Shown here: one piece after another, positions 1-5,570 of the stretch
How the letters are laid out: each line of letters begins with the position of its first letter
How positions within the stretch are numbered: position 1 is the first letter of the stretch
Origin: an archaeon
GTDB taxonomy: Archaea > Methanobacteriota > Methanobacteria > Methanobacteriales > Methanobacteriaceae
Length of the DNA: 5,570 bases
NCBI GenBank assembly: GCA_024409145.1
Contig: JAKSUF010000106.1
Coordinates: 1 to 5,570, forward strand
Direction: 5' to 3'
Program-made: the position numbers and the translations under genes
The notes under the pieces: model-generated
Told to the model about the DNA's origin: nothing
Seen by the model: only the letters and a program-made list of their open reading frames with translations
Database searches by the model: none

Positions 1-8
1 TTAAAGAC

Positions 9-36
9 TTTACAAATTTTATAAATATGATATATT
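9..36 (+). promoter_or_regulatory. Probable promoter of the 6S RNA gene
   Basis: A -35-like TTTACA at 9-14 and a -10-like TATATT at 31-36 are separated by 16 nt. Transcription from this pair would begin near 43-44, just before the first paired base of the 6S closing stem (46). The fit to the independently inferred RNA 5' end is the main support. The surroundings are so AT-rich that other -10 choices, such as TATGAT at 26-31, cannot be excluded. Confidence 0.5.
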
Positions 37-43
37 AAATATA

Positions 44-224
44 GAACCTGGGATGTTCGAAAATCCTGCATTTTGAACCTACAAATTTTAAAAGGGATTC
101 TAATAATTGTTAGCTAAAACAAAGCCTCATTTATCTAGTGGACTGTTGCGGACTAATGTGAGGAAGCCCACCTAGCTGAGCGCTAGGTCAAAATTCGGGA
201 AAACGGCATTTTGGGTATTTTTTT
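44..224 (+). ncRNA. ssrS: 6S RNA (SsrS), RNA polymerase-binding regulatory RNA
   Basis: 6S RNA folds as a long, bulged hairpin that mimics open promoter DNA, binds the housekeeping RNA polymerase holoenzyme and tunes transcription, mainly in stationary phase. Seen here: a 10-bp closing stem (46-55 with 207-216, with G-U pairs); the 5' segment CTGGGATGTTCG, close to the enterobacterial 6S start CTGAGATGTTCG; the 3' segment CGGCATTTTGGG, matching the family's GGCATCTCGGAG; and the hairpin ACCTAGC/GCTAGGT (170-176 with 182-188), preceded by CCC and followed by CAAAA as in Firmicutes 6S RNAs. A terminal arm forms from 125-130 with 158-163 and from 136-139 with 152-155. A T-run at 218-224 fits the 3' end. 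The gene is less AT-rich than its flanks, as expected for a structured RNA. It lies directly upstream of plsC. The exact ends are inferred. Confidence 0.88.
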
Positions 225-240
225 ATATAAAAATATATTT

Positions 241-246
241 AGGAGA
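241..246 (+). promoter_or_regulatory. Ribosome binding site fixing the plsC start
   Basis: AGGAGA sits 6 nt before the ATG at 253. It supports this start over the in-frame TTG at 211. The TTG lies inside the closing stem of the 6S RNA, has no Shine-Dalgarno sequence, and would add 14 residues encoded by RNA-gene sequence. Confidence 0.85.
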
Positions 247-252
247 TACAAA

Positions 253-984
253 ATGTTTGAAACAGTAGGTACATTTTCTTATGCATTTAGTAGAATGTTT
301 TATCATTATCCATCTGCTATTAAGGCAAAGAAATTACTAGATGAAGGTAAATATAAAGAAGAAGAAAAATTTTTAATGGATAGAATAGTTGTAAAAAGCA
401 TTGAAGGAGTTATGAAAAGATCTAAAGTAAACATTGATGTTTTGGGTCGTGAAAATATCCCGCAAGATGGACCATTTGTTCTTGTTGCTAATCATCAAGG
501 TTATTTTGATGTTATTGCAATGATGTATGCAATGGGAAATAAGAGAGTTGCTTTTATAGCTAAAAAAGAATTTGCAAAAATAGGTATACTAAAAAAATGG
601 ATTGAAGTTATGGGTGGTCTTTTCATCGATAGAAAAAATCCAAGAGAAGCAATGAAGACAATTATTAAAGCAGAAGAATTAGTAGCAAGTGGTGTTCCTA
701 TGGCAGTATTCCCTGAAGGAACAAGATCAAGAAAAAGTGAAATGGGTGAATTTAAAACTGGTGTATTCAAAATAATTGAAAAAACAAAAGTACCTGTTAT
801 TCCACTTTCTATTGAAGGAAGCTACAACATAATGGAAGCAAATAATAATAAAATTAAACCAGGTACAATTAATGTAACTATAGGAAAACCAATAGATACA
901 TCAAATTATGATAAACAAGATTTCAGAGCATTACCTGATAAAGTTAAACAAATAATTTTAGAAAATAAGAGAGAAGTAAAATAA
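253..984 (+). CDS. plsC: 1-acyl-sn-glycerol-3-phosphate acyltransferase (PlsC family)
   Basis: This 243-residue protein belongs to the PlsC/LPLAT family, which transfers an acyl chain to the sn-2 position of lysophosphatidic acid to make phosphatidic acid, the precursor of membrane phospholipids, at the inner face of the membrane. All four family blocks are visible: the catalytic NHxxxxD motif as NHQGYFD (80-86, with His81 and Asp86), GGLFIDR (121-127), the substrate-binding FPEGTRSR (153-160) and VPVIPLSI (180-187). Length is normal for the family. The N-terminal 60 residues are amphipathic or charged, with no clear membrane-spanning helix, so membrane contact is probably peripheral. No convincing promoter lies in the 28 nt between the 6S T-run and the start, so expression may depend on read-through from the 6S RNA promoter (inference). 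A related acyltransferase with another acyl acceptor is possible, since the motifs do not fix the acceptor. Confidence 0.9.
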   Translation: MFETVGTFSYAFSRMFYHYPSAIKAKKLLDEGKYKEEEKFLMDRIVVKSIEGVMKRSKVNIDVLGRENIPQDGPFVLVANHQGYFDVIAMMYAMGNKRVAFIAKKEFAKIGILKKWIEVMGGLFIDRKNPREAMKTIIKAEELVASGVPMAVFPEGTRSRKSEMGEFKTGVFKIIEKTKVPVIPLSIEGSYNIMEANNNKIKPGTINVTIGKPIDTSNYDKQDFRALPDKVKQIILENKREVK

Positions 985-1002
985 AGATATTTATAAAATT
1001 AT

Positions 1003-1039
1003 AAAAAAATAAAAGCACTTATGTGCTTTTTATTTTTTT
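1003..1039 (+). terminator. Intrinsic terminator after plsC, potentially bidirectional
   Basis: The core stem AAAAGCAC (1011-1018) pairs with GTGCTTTT (1023-1030) around the loop TTAT. With one bulged T at 1031 the stem extends: T1010 pairs with A1032 and the A-run 1003-1009 pairs with the T-run 1033-1039. The T-run serves plsC. The A-run would act as a U-tract for transcription on the minus strand, so the element could also stop read-through from the minus-strand RNA upstream of tadA. Confidence 0.85.
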
Positions 1040-1057
1040 ATCCTTTATAATCTTTTT

Positions 1058-1087
1058 TATAAATATGTTTAATAAAACATGTTTATG
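1058..1087. other. AT-rich hairpin between two convergent transcription units
   Basis: Bases 1059-1070 can pair with 1075-1086 (core ATGTTT/AAACAT, loop AATA, one T-G wobble), giving an imperfect stem of about 12 bp. Neither strand carries a clear T-run right after the stem, so it is not a standard terminator. It lies between the plsC terminator and the 3' end of the minus-strand RNA. It may be a transcript-end or pause structure, or a chance hairpin in AT-rich DNA. Confidence 0.4.
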
Positions 1088-1123
1088 TATTTTATATATA
1101 ATTTGAAAATTAATTTTGACAAT

Positions 1124-1410
1124 AAAAAAAGATTTGAGAGCTAAAGTTAGATTTGCGCATAACCTAAAAATAGTTACTTGCAAGTAAAATAATCAGTCCT
1201 ATCAAATCTTTTCCTCTACCTATATTTAAATAAGTAAACCGAAGACAGCTTAAACCCTCAATTGGCCAATCGAGGTTACCTAAGGTGTAGATAAAGGAAA
1301 AAAGAAACTTCCGGAGTTTCAATCCCCCAATATAACAGCCTATTGAAGTAGTCGTGATGTCAATAAACTCTCCCCTAAAACAAGCTATAAAGCGTCGCAT
1401 TTCAACGACT
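1124..1410 (-). ncRNA. Unidentified structured non-coding RNA, about 287 nt
   Basis: I infer an RNA gene read right to left. It begins about 7 nt after a perfect -10 box, is less AT-rich than the flanking DNA, and ends in a T-run (1130-1124 on the minus strand). Paired elements seen: GAAACT/AGTTTC hairpin (1304-1320); an approximately 10-bp hairpin with one bulge (arms 1253-1263 and 1268-1277, loop GGCC); a stem enclosing it, 1296-1301 with 1209-1214 plus 1287-1291 with 1215-1219; the self-complementary TTACTTGCAAGTAA (1174-1187); a closing stem 1202-1208 with 1131-1137; and 5'-end pairing of 1405-1410 with 1350-1355, competing with a local GTCG/CGAC hairpin (1394-1409). There is no tmRNA tag reading frame or tRNA-like end, no RNase P GAGGAAAGTCC-type core, no SRP GGAAGCAGC domain and no second 6S. 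The only ORF inside (1400-1164) lacks a ribosome binding site and reads through the stems. A raiA-type Clostridia RNA is one family to test, but I cannot recognise it with confidence. Confidence 0.7.
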
Positions 1411-1416
1411 ATGCAA

Positions 1417-1445
1417 ATTATATACTAAAGTTAACCTAATGTCAA
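1417..1445 (-). promoter_or_regulatory. Consensus housekeeping promoter for the minus-strand RNA
   Basis: On the minus strand TTGACA (1445-1440) is followed by exactly 17 nt and then TATAAT (1422-1417). Both hexamers are perfect consensus for the main vegetative sigma factor. Initiation is predicted near A1410. Such strength is typical of stable-RNA genes. The same DNA on the plus strand holds a TATACT (1421-1426) that could be a weak -10 for tadA, but no good -35 accompanies it. Confidence 0.88.
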
Positions 1446-1492
1446 CTAGGTAAAAACTAGAAAAATTCAAGGATTTTTAATGGAGTATTGAT

Positions 1493-1951
1493 ATGAATAA
1501 TAAAGAATATTTTATGAACGAAGCAATTAAACTTGCTAAGAAAAGTTTAAAGCATAATGATGTTCCAGTAGGAGCAGTTATTGTTAAAAACAACAAAATT
1601 ATTGCTAAAGGTTTTAATAAGAGAAATAAGAAAAATAATGCCTTATATCATGCTGAAATTATAGCAATAAATAATGCTTGTAAGCACCTTAAAGACTGGG
1701 TTTTAGAAGACTGTGAAATGTATGTTACATTAGAACCTTGCGTAATGTGTAGCGGTGCAATTATTCAGTCTAGAATAAAGAAAGTTTACTATGGAGCATT
1801 AAGTGATAAGAATGGAACAGTAAGTTCAATCATGAAGATTTTTGATCATGATAAATTTACTCATAAGGTAGAATCAGAAGGACAAATTTTAGAAGATGAA
1901 TGTAAAAGTTTAATACAAGAGTTTTTTAAAAAATTAAGAACAGAAAAATAA
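1493..1951 (+). CDS. tadA: tRNA-specific adenosine-34 deaminase TadA
   Basis: This 152-residue zinc deaminase converts A34 to inosine in the anticodon of tRNA-Arg(ACG), allowing decoding of CGU, CGC and CGA. It is cytosolic and normally essential. The cytidine/deoxycytidylate-deaminase fold signature is complete: the zinc-binding and proton-shuttle motif HAE (His53, Glu55), PCVMC (82-86, with zinc ligands Cys83 and Cys86), the N-terminal DVPVGAVIV block (23-31), and the TadA-type downstream stretch GALSDKNGTVSSIM. Length is typical. GGAG at 1482-1485, 7 nt before the ATG, fixes the start. It is divergent from the minus-strand RNA and has no convincing promoter of its own in the 80 nt upstream. 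The last codons and the stop are built into the terminator hairpin. Confidence 0.95.
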   Translation: MNNKEYFMNEAIKLAKKSLKHNDVPVGAVIVKNNKIIAKGFNKRNKKNNALYHAEIIAINNACKHLKDWVLEDCEMYVTLEPCVMCSGAIIQSRIKKVYYGALSDKNGTVSSIMKIFDHDKFTHKVESEGQILEDECKSLIQEFFKKLRTEK

Positions 1952-1973
1952 TTTTTTTCTGTTCTATTTTTTT
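1937..1973 (+). terminator. Intrinsic terminator overlapping the end of tadA
   Basis: AGAACAGAAAAA (1937-1948) pairs perfectly over 12 bp with TTTTTCTGTTCT (1954-1965), followed after one A by a T-run (1967-1973). The loop TAATT (1949-1953) contains the tadA stop codon TAA at 1949-1951, so the last four codons (Arg-Thr-Glu-Lys) form the 5' arm of the stem. Confidence 0.92.
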
Positions 1974-2081
1974 AAATTCATTTATAAAAATAATTTTAAT
2001 ATTAAAAAATAATATCAAAATATTTAAAAAATTTATATGAAAAATATCTTTAAATTTCTTTATTTTTAATACTATTATTTA

Positions 2082-2109
2082 TTGCACTCGATTTTTTTTG
2101 TGGTACACT
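2082..2109 (+). promoter_or_regulatory. Promoter of the amidase gene, with extended -10
   Basis: TTGCAC (2082-2087) and TACACT (2104-2109) are spaced by 16 nt, and a TGG at 2101-2103 gives an extended -10 (TGn). The predicted start near 2116 leaves a leader of about 22 nt ending in the ribosome binding site AAAGGGGTGG (2125-2134) before the ATG at 2138. The preceding terminator at 1937-1973 makes a dedicated promoter necessary. The stretch 1974-2081 is nearly pure A/T and holds only a weak hairpin (1999-2004 with 2010-2015). Confidence 0.7.
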
Positions 2110-2137
2110 TTAATTAAATGATATAAAGGGGTGGACT

Positions 2138-4540
2138 ATGTCTTTTTGTAAAAAGAAAACAATAACTTTATTATTAAGTTTATGCTTTTTATTTTTAACT
2201 AATACATACTCTAATGCCGCTAATCTAATCATGGACTTATATATGGATGGTAAGTTAATTAAATATGAAGCACCTGAAGTTTCTATGCAAATTGATGGTA
2301 AAGATTTAGTTACAAAAATTATGCCTCCAATTATCCTTAATGAAAGAACACTTGTACCGGCTCGTGAAGTGTTTGAACAAATGGGATATGTAGTCACATG
2401 GATTCAAGAAACTAAAGAGGTAACAGTAGAAGGTAATAATAAATTTATTACTTTAAAAATAAATAGTAATGTTGCATCATCTAATGATAATGGTGAAGAA
2501 AAAAATATCACATTAGATGTTCCAGCAAAAATTATCAATGACAAAACAATGATTCCTATAAGAGCTGTCGCAGAATTTATGTCATGCGAAGTAAATTGGA
2601 TTCAAGATACTAGACTTATTGATATTAAAACTAATAATGAAGAAAATATTTCTGATGAAAAAATTCCTGAAGAAATAGAAAATAGAAATCAAAATAATGA
2701 TGAAGTAGAAAACGAAAATAATAAAGAAGAAGTAAAAGAAGAAACTAAAGATGATAATAAATCTATCGTTAAAAAATCATCATTACTTTGGGAAGTTAAA
2801 TCAAAAATAAAAGTTGATGAAACAAAATTAAATGAAGAAAAAAATAATAAAGAAGCACAAGTAATTAGCTATAAAGAAAATTATAAAAATAATGATTACA
2901 TTGAAATTACTATTAATGCAAGTGAAAGAATTACAAATGTAATTCCTAGTGATGCATCAAATAGAATTATTTTTGATATTAGTAATGCAACATTTGATCC
3001 TGAAACATTAGATACAGAAAATGTTTTATCAAGTAATCAAGTTGCACTTAACTTAAGATTTGGTAATCATACAAATAGTGATAAGAGTAATTATGTAAGA
3101 GCAGTTATAGATTTAAAAACTACAGTTGCTAAATACAGTATGAATTATTCTAGTGATAGAAAAAGTTTAATCATTAAAGTTTATAAAACTGAAATTAATA
3201 AAGTAAGTTATGAAGAAAATAGTGATGGAACTTATGGTGAATTTTTAATCGAAGCTGATAGACCTATCGATGGCAATGCATGTTTCTTATCAGATGATGA
3301 TAGATTATACATTGATATTTTAAACACATTAGATAGCTATGGCGATAAGAGTGAAAAATTAAAAAACAATGATCTAGTTAAACAAGTTAGAACATCAAGT
3401 CATTCTGATTACACTAGATTTGTTTTAGATTTAAATAAGCAAGTTTATTTTGAAACAGATAAAGTTAGCGATAATATTGTAAGAATTAAAATTAAAAAAT
3501 TAGATATGAATTTAACATATCACAATAATGATGAATATAAAATTTTAATACCTACTGATGCATTAAAAACTATTTCTTTAAACAAAATTGATATTACAGA
3601 AGACTACATGAATGGTAATTATGAAATCAATTTTAATAAGGATTTATCAAGCACATTAGGTAGTGGAATTTATAACATATTTGATTCAAGACTAAACAGT
3701 TTTGAAGTAGTAAAAAATAAAAAAACAAATAATTATACTGCAATAAAATTTAATACAACAAATCATCGTATACTTGCATTTGATATTGTAAAGCAAGGTT
3801 CAAATTATGTAATAAAAGTTTTATTACCTGGTGAAAAATATGATGAAGTATTATATCTTGATGCAGGTCATGCAAAAGGTAATGAAGGAACAAATGATAA
3901 AGATTATATAGGTCCTTCAGTAGACAAAAAGAATATTTATTATGAAGAAAACATTACACTTGAAGTAGTTAATAATGCATATAAATACATTACTGATAAT
4001 TCAGATATTAAAGTATATTTAACAAGAGAATCAAATACAAAATTAAATGACTACATTACAAATTATCCTGGTTCAAATAAATTCATAAACGGAAGAATAG
4101 GTATGGAAAATAATATCGATACAGATATGTTCGTATCAATTCACGTTAATGCAATGAATGGTAAATATACAAACTACAATGGTAGTGAAGTATTATATAA
4201 TAAAAATGTTAATACAACAGGAACAGGATATAATGGATTATCAAATAAAAAATTAGCAGAAGAATTACTTGATGGTTTTGTAGATTTAACAAACGGAAAT
4301 TATAAATCTGATGGTGAAAAATTATCACCAAGTTATTATAATTCTAGTTCAAGTACTATCGCAAGAGTAGGTGTAATAAGAGACGGTAAAGTCCCTGGAG
4401 CACTACTAGAAATGGGCTTTTTAGATAACCCTATTGATCATGAAAAATTAATCAATGGAGAATATTTAAAACAAGCATCAGAAGCAATTGCAAAAACTAT
4501 AATAAATATTTTTAATAAATATAAATTAAATAAAAATTAA
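2138..4540 (+). CDS. Secreted N-acetylmuramoyl-L-alanine amidase with stalk and AMIN-like domains
   Basis: This 800-residue exported protein is predicted to cleave the amide bond between N-acetylmuramic acid and the L-Ala of the stem peptide in peptidoglycan. A Sec signal peptide is visible (KKK 5-7, hydrophobic 9-20, cleavage near SNA 25-27). Next comes a copper-amine-oxidase-N type stalk domain (about 36-165) with two repeats, NERTLVPAREVFEQMGYVVTW (from 68, 21 residues in the region 68-88) and the matching copy starting at Asn134, then an acidic Asn/Glu/Lys-rich linker (about 166-240). Three beta-rich AMIN-like segments follow (about 241-349, 352-455, 478-562), probably binding the wall. 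The C-terminal Amidase_3 domain (about 570-793) keeps the expected zinc ligands His578 (LDAGH), Glu603 (YEENITL) and His669 (SIHVN), and the catalytic Glu758 (LLEMGFLDN), so it should be active. There is no SLH or LysM motif and no LPxTG. It has its own promoter and no visible terminator before the next gene, so the two may be co-transcribed. Confidence 0.9.
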   Translation: MSFCKKKTITLLLSLCFLFLTNTYSNAANLIMDLYMDGKLIKYEAPEVSMQIDGKDLVTKIMPPIILNERTLVPAREVFEQMGYVVTWIQETKEVTVEGNNKFITLKINSNVASSNDNGEEKNITLDVPAKIINDKTMIPIRAVAEFMSCEVNWIQDTRLIDIKTNNEENISDEKIPEEIENRNQNNDEVENENNKEEVKEETKDDNKSIVKKSSLLWEVKSKIKVDETKLNEEKNNKEAQVISYKENYKNNDYIEITINASERITNVIPSDASNRIIFDISNATFDPETLDTENVLSSNQVALNLRFGNHTNSDKSNYVRAVIDLKTTVAKYSMNYSSDRKSLIIKVYKTEINKVSYEENSDGTYGEFLIEADRPIDGNACFLSDDDRLYIDILNTLDSYGDKSEKLKNNDLVKQVRTSSHSDYTRFVLDLNKQVYFETDKVSDNIVRIKIKKLDMNLTYHNNDEYKILIPTDALKTISLNKIDITEDYMNGNYEINFNKDLSSTLGSGIYNIFDSRLNSFEVVKNKKTNNYTAIKFNTTNHRILAFDIVKQGSNYVIKVLLPGEKYDEVLYLDAGHAKGNEGTNDKDYIGPSVDKKNIYYEENITLEVVNNAYKYITDNSDIKVYLTRESNTKLNDYITNYPGSNKFINGRIGMENNIDTDMFVSIHVNAMNGKYTNYNGSEVLYNKNVNTTGTGYNGLSNKKLAEELLDGFVDLTNGNYKSDGEKLSPSYYNSSSSTIARVGVIRDGKVPGALLEMGFLDNPIDHEKLINGEYLKQASEAIAKTIINIFNKYKLNKN

Positions 4541-4614
4541 AATTAAATTAATGAAAAAATTATATAATAATAAAATATAAAATTTTAAAAAGAAAAAATT
4601 GAGAGGAAAAAGTT

Positions 4615-5547
4615 ATGTACGGAAAATTACTTAACACAATAATAAATATTATATTCATAACATATTTATTATTACTTGTATCTTTCTACTTTCTTCATGA
4701 AGGTATAAAAGAAAATATTAATAACATTAACTATACTACTGTTGATACAGTTTCAACAACAGGTGTATTTAACGTTGATGTTTATAACAACTTAAAAGAA
4801 AAAGTATTCGCTTATGCTGGAGCTGATTGTAACTATACACTTACAATTAAATATCAAAAGAAAAAAGCACCAGGTGTATTTGAAACATCTTTCTTAAAAG
4901 ATACTATTACTGCTGGTAACTTAACATACCCTATTAAAGGTGTTGCACCAGCAACATTAAAAGATACATCAGAAATTAATGCTATTGAACATGAAACAGA
5001 TGCAGAATATAGAGCAAGATGTAAAAAAATAGACCCAAGTGAAATTATAACAATAAATAATAGAGCACCTCATCCAATGTATAAAGGTGACATTATAACA
5101 ATTTATCTAGAAGATAATAATCAAACATTATACGGAAAATTAATTACAACACCATTCATGGGAATGCTTGATAACTATGTTGATTTTAGAATTAAATCAT
5201 TAAAGATTTCAATGATTGGTAGAGATGCAAATAAATTAGTTAATGGTTATGAAGTAATTGATGACATAAACGATCCAAATAGACAATATACAATTTACTT
5301 AGTATCAGAAATGAGTACTCAAGCAAATATGGGTGGAAAAACATTCACACCTACTCAAAGATATAGTGATTCAGATGCTGACTCACAAGGTATAACAACA
5401 GGTGGTACATCAACAGTTGGAACATATCATATCTTTAGTACAGTAAACTATTATAGAGTTTGGGAAGATGCTGGAATTTCTGGTTCACCAAATGGTTCAG
5501 AAGATGCTGGTGACAGTGTAACATATTATCAAACAACAAATGAATAA
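4615..5547 (+). CDS. Single-pass membrane or secreted protein, possibly Tad/Flp-pilus associated
   Basis: This 310-residue protein is not firmly identified. The N-terminus is a short MYGK followed by a strong hydrophobic helix (about 5-27) and a long polar outer domain, so it is either a type II-like anchored protein or an uncleaved export signal. Segments FNVDVYNNLKEKVFAYAG (52-69) and CNYTLTIKYQ (72-81), followed by YKGDIITIYLED (156-167), resemble the 'y..l..kl...g..y.v.i' and 'GD.i.v' pattern I associate with pseudopilin-like proteins of Clostridia Tad loci (inference, no alignment run). It lacks the Glu5 of a classic prepilin-peptidase site. There are two cysteines (72 and 136), which could form a disulfide outside the cell. 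The C-terminal third (about 235-310) is rich in Ser, Thr, Gly and Asp. AGAGG at 4602-4606, 8 nt before the ATG, sets the start. It lies 74 nt after the amidase gene with no hairpin terminator between. Confidence 0.55.
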   Translation: MYGKLLNTIINIIFITYLLLLVSFYFLHEGIKENINNINYTTVDTVSTTGVFNVDVYNNLKEKVFAYAGADCNYTLTIKYQKKKAPGVFETSFLKDTITAGNLTYPIKGVAPATLKDTSEINAIEHETDAEYRARCKKIDPSEIITINNRAPHPMYKGDIITIYLEDNNQTLYGKLITTPFMGMLDNYVDFRIKSLKISMIGRDANKLVNGYEVIDDINDPNRQYTIYLVSEMSTQANMGGKTFTPTQRYSDSDADSQGITTGGTSTVGTYHIFSTVNYYRVWEDAGISGSPNGSEDAGDSVTYYQTTNE

Positions 5548-5570
5548 TTTTAAAAAGATAAAAATAAAAA

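Noticed and set aside
211..252. Alternative TTG start adding 14 residues to PlsC
   Set aside because: It falls in the 6S RNA closing stem and T-run and lacks a Shine-Dalgarno sequence. The ATG at 253 has AGGAGA at ideal spacing.
501..770. Minus-strand ORF of 89 codons inside plsC
   Set aside because: Antisense shadow of the conserved plsC motif region, with no independent start signals.
1304..1326. tRNA-like T-arm on the plus strand (GGAG-TTTCAATC-CCCC)
   Set aside because: The stem has two mismatches, the base pair closing the loop is wrong, and no acceptor or anticodon arm can be drawn around it.
1164..1400. Minus-strand ORF of 78 codons
   Set aside because: No ribosome binding site before its ATG, the start lies about 10 nt after the predicted transcript start, and the frame runs through the paired stems of the inferred RNA. 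The sequence resembles no protein I know.
1124..1410. SRP RNA, tmRNA or RNase P RNA as the identity of the minus-strand RNA
   Set aside because: The hairpin at 1304-1320 contains CCGGAAG, which superficially recalls SRP domain IV, but the flanking GGTCAGG and GGAAGCAGC elements are missing. No tmRNA tag or tRNA-like end and no RNase P core motif is present on either strand.
2138..2200. Lipoprotein lipobox at Cys16 of the amidase
   Set aside because: The residue before Cys16 is Leu, not Gly, Ala or Ser, and a better signal peptidase I site lies at SNA (25-27).
2110..2397. Minus-strand ORF of 95 codons over the amidase start
   Set aside because: Antisense to a clear signal peptide and stalk domain, with no ribosome binding site or family motif.
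4541..4614. Promoter in the amidase to last-gene gap (TATAAT at 4563-4568)
   Set aside because: No acceptable -35 lies 16-18 nt upstream, and -10-like hexamers are expected by chance in such AT-rich sequence.

Overview
The window looks like chromosomal DNA from a very AT-rich, low-GC Firmicute, most likely an anaerobic Clostridia-type gut lineage. This rests on the AT-rich intergenic DNA, strong purine-rich ribosome binding sites, a Firmicutes-type 6S RNA, and an exported amidase that combines copper-amine-oxidase-N (stalk) repeats, AMIN-like segments and an Amidase_3 catalytic domain. The species cannot be named from sequence alone. No transposon, CRISPR array, tRNA or rRNA is visible.

Layout. 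(1) 44-224 (+): a 6S RNA gene, followed only 28 nt later by plsC (253-984, +), a lysophosphatidic-acid acyltransferase-type protein, which ends at an extended A/T-flanked terminator (1003-1039). (2) 985-1492 holds no credible protein gene. It contains a hairpin near 1058-1087 and, on the minus strand, what appears to be a structured non-coding RNA of about 287 nt (about 1410 down to 1124). That RNA is driven by a promoter with perfect consensus -35 and -10 boxes and exact 17-nt spacing, and it ends at a T-run. I could not match it to tmRNA, RNase P RNA, SRP RNA or 6S RNA, and it is the most interesting object here. (3) tadA (1493-1951, +), the tRNA adenosine-34 deaminase, has its stop codon inside the loop of its own terminator. 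(4) A promoter at 2082-2109 drives an 800-residue secreted cell-wall amidase (2138-4540, +). (5) After a 74-nt gap comes a 310-residue single-pass membrane or secreted protein (4615-5547, +) that resembles proteins of Clostridia Tad/Flp-type pilus loci. The final 23 bases hold nothing recognisable.

Together: 6S RNA (RNA polymerase regulation), TadA (wobble decoding) and PlsC (phospholipid synthesis) are housekeeping functions. The amidase and the last protein act at or outside the membrane and may begin a cell-surface cluster that continues past the right edge. The unidentified minus-strand RNA lies between plsC (convergent) and tadA (divergent) as its own transcription unit.
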